Translations under genes and position numbers: made by a program
The notes under the pieces: generated by a model
Databases searched by the model: none
What the model was told of the DNA's origin: nothing
What the model saw: the letters and a program-made list of their open reading frames with translations, nothing else
Part shown: positions 60,064-64,000 of the stretch, one piece after another
Layout of the letters: each line of letters opens with the position of its first letter
Position numbering within the stretch: the first letter of the stretch is position 1
Assembly: GCA_944393415.1 (NCBI GenBank)
Contig: CALYAD010000012.1
Coordinates: forward strand, 1 to 64,000
Length of the DNA: 64,000 nucleotides
DNA from: an uncultured Clostridia bacterium
Lineage (GTDB): Bacteria > Bacillota > Clostridia > Oscillospirales > CAG-272
Reading direction: 5' to 3'

Positions 60064-61437
60064 TCAAGCCATTACTATCTCCACGAATTTTTCTCCGCGT
60101 TTTTCATAGTTTTCAAACATATCAAAGCTCGCGGATGCCGGAGAGAGCAAAACAGTCGCCTGACCGCTCTGCGCCGCATTTATATATCCAAGCGCTGATG
60201 CCCGTCTTACCGCATCGTAAAAATCCTTTTCTCTGTATATCGCAAGAGTACCCCTGCCGTGTTTTTCAAACGCGGCTAATATTTTGTCAGCGTTCTCACC
60301 GGTGATCACGACATTATCGGCGTATTTAAGCAGAGCTTTGACAAATATGTCATATTCCAGGTTTTTATCGTATCCGCCGCATATTACGGTCATTGGGTGT
60401 CCGAAGCAGCCCACCGTAACGGCGGATCGGGAAGGCGTCGAGTCAATAGAGCTGTCGTAAAATCTTACCCCTTTTTTCTCACACACGAGCTGCATCCTGT
60501 GCGCCACACCTTTGAAGTTAAACGCTGTTTCCCGAACCGCCTCGGCGTCGGCAATACCTTCAGTCAGACCTATCGCGGTAAGATAATTCTCGCGATTATG
60601 TAACCCGGGCAGCAATATATCATCCACACGCATCACTTTTTCACCCTTTACGATTATAAAACCGTCCTTAACGTATACTCCGGTCCTGCTCCTTCCGGGC
60701 GAGGTATACATTACCTCCGGCGGAGCAATTCTCTCCGGAAGATGTATTTTTGAGGCTGTTTTACGGTTGATGACAAGCCGTTGGCAGCCTTCATTGACAA
60801 ATATCCTGCATTTGGAATCGATATATTCCTTCATATCGGCGTGCCAGTCAAGATGATTTTCCGTAATATTTGTGATCGCCGCGCGGTATGGGGATACCTC
60901 AAGAGTCATCAGCTGAAAGCTTGACATTTCTGCGACGGTAATATCATCCTCGCCTATATCTTTTAAAAACGAAGTGAAAGGTACTCCGATATTTCCGCCC
61001 AGAAATACCCTTTTCCCATTGTCTTTAAAAGCTCTTTTAAGTATTTCCGCGGTTATCGCCGAGGTAGTCGTCTTACCGTCGCTGCCTGTGACCCCGATAA
61101 TTTTTCCTTTCGCAGCCGAAAGGAAAAGCTCCGTCTCTCCGGTCAGCACAGCTCCCCGCTCCACCGCTGCGGTTATTTCAGGAGAATCCGGTCTCATACC
61201 CGGAGAGCGGAATACAAAATCGGCGGGCGGCGGACTGCCGTATTCAAAAAAACCGTATTCTTTTATTCCTTCTTTTTCGAGTGTATCCTCTATTTCTTTT
61301 TGCGACTTCCTTTTATCGCTGATCAAGACCCTCGCGCCCTCGCCGCGCAGATAACGCGTAAGCGATATACCGGTCTTTCCCACACCGTATATCAGACACG
61401 AAGCCCCCGAAAAGCTTTTCGGAAGAATTTGCTCCAA
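60064..61437 (-). CDS. murD: UDP-N-acetylmuramoylalanine-D-glutamate ligase
   Basis: This 457-aa Mur ligase has IIGVTGSDGKTTTSAITAEI (ATP P-loop), VAEMSSFQLMTLE, ITNITENHLDWHADMKEYID, and DSSIDSTPSRSAVTVGCFGH in the C-terminal part. It adds D-glutamate to UDP-MurNAc-Ala in the cytosol during wall synthesis. The start is TTG (61435-61437): AAAGGAGG lies 9 nt upstream and the next ATG is far inside. It follows rnpB and its terminator. Confidence 0.92.
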   Translation of the reverse strand: MEQILPKSFSGASCLIYGVGKTGISLTRYLRGEGARVLISDKRKSQKEIEDTLEKEGIKEYGFFEYGSPPPADFVFRSPGMRPDSPEITAAVERGAVLTGETELFLSAAKGKIIGVTGSDGKTTTSAITAEILKRAFKDNGKRVFLGGNIGVPFTSFLKDIGEDDITVAEMSSFQLMTLEVSPYRAAITNITENHLDWHADMKEYIDSKCRIFVNEGCQRLVINRKTASKIHLPERIAPPEVMYTSPGRSRTGVYVKDGFIIVKGEKVMRVDDILLPGLHNRENYLTAIGLTEGIADAEAVRETAFNFKGVAHRMQLVCEKKGVRFYDSSIDSTPSRSAVTVGCFGHPMTVICGGYDKNLEYDIFVKALLKYADNVVITGENADKILAAFEKHGRGTLAIYREKDFYDAVRRASALGYINAAQSGQATVLLSPASASFDMFENYEKRGEKFVEIVMA

Positions 61438-61474
61438 GTAATATAACCTCCTTTACAAAAACAGACTTTCAATA

Positions 61475-61514
61475 AACAAAAGGCCGTACAGTTTTTTCAA
61501 CTTCACTGTACGAC
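61475..61514 (-). terminator. rnpB terminator
   Basis: On the minus strand GTCGTACAGT pairs with ACTGTACGGCC, followed by TTTTGTTTATTG. It lies between rnpB and murD. Confidence 0.7.
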
Positions 61515-61530
61515 CGCTTGTCGCTATCTC

Positions 61531-61903
61531 GGATGAGCGGACTTATAAGCCGGGTTCTGTAACGGTCAAAAAACCGTCCGCAATTATCTATCTTGACGTC
61601 ATGTCGCCATAACGTTCTTTGCCACCTGCGAAATTCCGTCGGGCAAACGTGGTTTCTATCCCCTTTCGCTTACGGTGTTGCTTCGGATAGGGTTTACAGC
61701 ATACCCCGGTTACCCGGGATACGGGTGAGCTCTTACCTCGCCTTTCCATCCTTACCCGCGTAAGCGGGCGGTATATCTCTGTTGCACTTTCCCGGAGGTC
61801 GCCCTCGGCTGACGTTATCAGTTATCCTGCCCTGTGAAGCCCGGACTTTCCTCATGATAATACCTTTCGGCTTGATATCACGCAATTGCGCCGTCCGCTC
61901 ACC
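61531..61903 (-). ncRNA. rnpB: RNase P RNA (class A)
   Basis: On the minus strand the ends pair (GGTGAGCGGACGG with CCGCTCATCC), and the conserved blocks appear in order: GAGGAAAGTCCGGGC near the 5' side, CAGGGCAGGATAACTG, and near the 3' side AACCCGGCTTATAAGTCCGC, all standard for bacterial RNase P RNA. It is the catalytic part of the enzyme that trims tRNA 5' ends. Length about 370 nt. A consensus promoter (61912-61940) and a terminator bracket it. Confidence 0.95.
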
Positions 61904-61911
61904 TTTATATT

Positions 61912-61940
61912 ATTATACACATTGCTTTTATTTTTGTCAA
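61912..61940 (-). promoter_or_regulatory. Sigma-A promoter of rnpB
   Basis: On the minus strand TTGACA (61935-61940), 17 bp, TATAAT (61912-61917), a perfect consensus as expected for a stable RNA. It lies within 10 bp of the end of the upstream phosphatase gene. Confidence 0.85.
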
Positions 61941-61948
61941 GCAATTTT

Positions 61949-62593
61949 TCATACATTTTTGGGTATAGTGATCATTCCGCTTAAATGCCCGCTATAGCCG
62001 TCCGTCACCATTTCCGGTTTTCCGCCGCACATATCAATTACAGTTACAGAAGCGTTCGCCGGTCCCTTTGAGCTTACTCCGGCTAAACCAAGACCGAGCG
62101 AAACGGCACGCATAACTCTTATGGGAGTAGCGTGAGTCGCTATACAGACCGTCATTCCATCGTACATATCCGCCAGTCTGACAACCTCGGCTTCAACTCT
62201 TTCAAGAACCTCCTTAACGCTTTCTCCCCCGGTGCATACCGCAAAACCGAGCTCGTTACGCCATTTACGGAAATCCTCGGGATACATTTCAGAAATCTCG
62301 TCGTATTTCATTCCCTCCCACTTTCCGGCGTATATCTCCCTGAAGGCGGTATCGGCAATTATTGAAAGCCCCCTCCTGTCCGCTATTTGCTCCGCGGTCT
62401 GCCATGCTCTCTTCAAATCACTGGAATATATAGCGTCTATAGGCATACTGTCAAGATACCTTGCCGTAAGAGACGCCTGCCTGTGACCGAGCGGGGTAAG
62501 CTCAAGATCTGTATGACCGAGAAATATGTTATTCAGATTCCCCTCGCTTTCTCCATGTCGAACAAATAAAAATCTGCATTTTTTCATATACAT
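61949..62593 (-). CDS. Histidine phosphatase (phosphoglycerate-mutase-like)
   Basis: This 214-aa protein has the RHG motif FLFVRHGESEGN, the acidic loop TAFREIYAGKWEGMKYDEIS and the second catalytic His in VCIATHATPIRVMR. The family includes phosphoglycerate mutases and many phosphatases (for example of alpha-ribazole phosphate or sugar phosphates). The substrate cannot be read from sequence. AAGG lies 8 nt before ATG 62593. Confidence 0.85.
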   Translation of the reverse strand: MYMKKCRFLFVRHGESEGNLNNIFLGHTDLELTPLGHRQASLTARYLDSMPIDAIYSSDLKRAWQTAEQIADRRGLSIIADTAFREIYAGKWEGMKYDEISEMYPEDFRKWRNELGFAVCTGGESVKEVLERVEAEVVRLADMYDGMTVCIATHATPIRVMRAVSLGLGLAGVSSKGPANASVTVIDMCGGKPEMVTDGYSGHLSGMITIPKNV

Positions 62594-62850
62594 TCAGTTA
62601 CCTTACAATTGACTGTTGTTATTAAACCGGGCAATCTTACACTGTCTCCGGATGATATCTGCAGTTGTATTATATCACAAAAAGCATTGTTTGTCAATCA
62701 TATAATAATTCTAACAAAATCCGTCAAATTATGCCTATGATTTTGTTTTTTGTCTTGTTTTGATTTCACAATTTAAGTCTTGTCAACGCAAAAATCAACA
62801 ACAAATAATGTCGTCTTAAATAAAATTTCAGAAAATAATTGATTTTACTA

Positions 62851-62879
62851 TTGCAATTCGTAAAAAATTGTGATATAAT
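62851..62879 (+). promoter_or_regulatory. Promoter of the AraC-type gene
   Basis: TTGCAA (62851-62856), 17 bp, TATAAT (62874-62879), the latter preceded by TGTGA. 62594-62850 is AT-rich with no other feature. Confidence 0.6.
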
Positions 62880-62922
62880 GTTCAGGCAAAGAATAAAATG
62901 CAACGAAACGAGGTAGACTCAG

Positions 62923-64000
62923 ATGATCCCATATTGTGAAAATCCAAGCGAACCCTTGCGTATACAAAAAGCAGTCGGTATTCGTATATCTCCGCACCTG
63001 CATACCGCATCAGAGATAATTTTCGTGGAAAACGGCGGGATCAAGCTGACGCTGGGCTCTCTGGAATATACTTTATCCGAGAAAGATTTCGCGTTTATTA
63101 TGCCTAGTATTCTGCACAGTATTACACCTGTATCGGATAATACTTCCGTATTCACAATAGACTGTAAGGACGAGGTTATTCCTGATATAAACAGAAGATT
63201 CGGCGGGCTTCGCCCCGCGTCTCCCGTCCTTCGCTCGATAGACGCTCCGGATACACTGTTTTACGCCCTTTCCGCGCTCACCTCAGAAAGGGACAAGTAT
63301 ATCGCTTTCAGCTGGGCAAATGTAATATGCTCCATTATAACCTCCAAGCTCAGATTTGCGGAAATACATGACGGGGTAACATCAAATCTGTCAAACAAAG
63401 TCATTACATATCTCAGCACTCATTTCAAGGATCAGATCAGCTTAGAGACCTTAGCTGACGAAATGGGGGTAAGCCGCTTTCATCTGTCGCATCTTTTTTC
63501 CTATAAGCTTGGAATAGGTTTCAAGGAATATTTAAACAATCTGAGGGTAGAGCACGCAAAGGGTCTTCTCCGCTCTACCGACGTACCGATATCAGAAATA
63601 TTTTCAGCCGCGGGGTTCGACAATCAACGCACCTTCAACCGAGTATTCAAAGACATGACAGGGGCGTCGCCGAGAGATTATCGTCTTCACCGAGAGGACT
63701 ACGGAACTGTAGCTCCTAAAAACGAAGTCTATGAAATACCAAATGACGTAAAGGAAGTACCGGAAGTCTCTGAGCCCGTGGTTATTTCCGACACCGAGAT
63801 AAACATTATTTCCCCTGATCCCTCCGACACGGAAAAAGCCTCTTCAAAGGCAACAGCGAGCCCTGTGAAAAAAGAATCTGACACGGAAAAAACAAAAACA
63901 GCTGCCAAAACAAATAATAAAAAGAAAACACTCAGCTCTGATGATACTGCCGCAAATAAAAGCGCAGATCAAAAGGCTCCCGTCAAGCAGGAATCAAAAA
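62923..64000 (+). CDS. AraC-family transcriptional regulator (3' end cut by window)
   Basis: ATG 62923 has GAGGTAG about 8 nt upstream; the frame is open to the window edge (359 codons). An N-terminal cupin-like sensing region (SPHLHTASEIIFVENGGIKL, FAFIMPSILHSITPVS) is followed by two HTH motifs of AraC type (LETLADEMGVSRFHLSHLFS and ISEIFSAAGFDNQRTFNRVF, then KDMTGASPRDYR). After about residue 265 comes an unusual low-complexity tail rich in Lys, Thr, Ser, Asp and Pro (KKESDTEKTKTAAKTNNKKK). Most AraC regulators end soon after the HTH, so this tail is notable. Ligand and targets unknown. Confidence 0.85.
   Translation, partial: MIPYCENPSEPLRIQKAVGIRISPHLHTASEIIFVENGGIKLTLGSLEYTLSEKDFAFIMPSILHSITPVSDNTSVFTIDCKDEVIPDINRRFGGLRPASPVLRSIDAPDTLFYALSALTSERDKYIAFSWANVICSIITSKLRFAEIHDGVTSNLSNKVITYLSTHFKDQISLETLADEMGVSRFHLSHLFSYKLGIGFKEYLNNLRVEHAKGLLRSTDVPISEIFSAAGFDNQRTFNRVFKDMTGASPRDYRLHREDYGTVAPKNEVYEIPNDVKEVPEVSEPVVISDTEINIISPDPSDTEKASSKATASPVKKESDTEKTKTAAKTNNKKKTLSSDDTAANKSADQKAPVKQESK

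Overview
The window looks like the chromosome of an anaerobic, low-to-mid GC Firmicute, most like the Clostridia (Oscillospiraceae/Ruminococcaceae type). The evidence is strong AGGAGG-type ribosome binding sites, consensus sigma-A promoters, a class A RNase P RNA, a ZTP riboswitch, a sodium-pumping decarboxylase pair (OadG/OadB), a PyrD/PyrK dihydroorotate dehydrogenase, short-form HisG with HisZ, and a BspA-type leucine-rich lipoprotein. This assignment is inferred from gene content; no 16S gene is present.

Layout. (1) 0-13 kb is an AT-rich accessory region, nearly all on the minus strand. It holds an array of small secreted proteins that share a Sec leader and an EEIMP motif but have unrelated C-termini. 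They alternate with unrelated small cytoplasmic proteins, in the manner of toxin-immunity cassettes. Three leader genes are intact (898-1320, 5954-6307, 7023-7406) and three are decayed (8321-8637, 9401-9799, 10452-10565). Inserted among them are a DNRLRE-domain membrane protein and a nucleotidyltransferase, each broken by a one-base homopolymer indel, a thymidylate-kinase-like protein and a DUF1835/DUF3658 protein. (2) 13-20 kb holds a DUF2726/CFI-box gene with an internal stop, a family 2 glycosidase, a Cu/Zn superoxide dismutase-like protein, a DUF1848 protein and oadG-oadB. (3) 20-30 kb is a complete histidine operon: a TrpR-like regulator, then hisZ-G-D-C-B-H, two extra ORFs, then hisA-F-IE-K. 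(4) 30-39 kb is the pyrimidine operon pyrC-carB-pyrK-pyrD-pyrF-pyrE-pyrBI, without carA. (5) 39-51 kb is the purine operon purE-C-F-M-N-O-H'-D-L behind a ZTP riboswitch. It uses a split IMP-forming pair (AICAR transformylase plus PurO-type cyclohydrolase) and a PurF with no N-terminal cysteine. (6) 51-64 kb is mixed: a membrane XRE regulator, manA, an amidase, a MATE transporter, an LRR lipoprotein, an SPFH/zinc-ribbon protein, a WYL regulator, murD, rnpB, a histidine phosphatase, and an AraC-type regulator cut by the window edge.

The two most unusual things are these. First, the EEIMP leader array with swapped C-termini and visible leader decay, which I read as a compact polymorphic-toxin locus. 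Second, a dispersed ~145-170 nt structured repeat, with four clear copies and one degenerate copy. It ends in a small GC hairpin joined directly to the Shine-Dalgarno sequence, and it forms the 5' leader of three unrelated genes. The hairpin-plus-SD part also occurs alone before other genes. I could run no database search, so novelty is not established.
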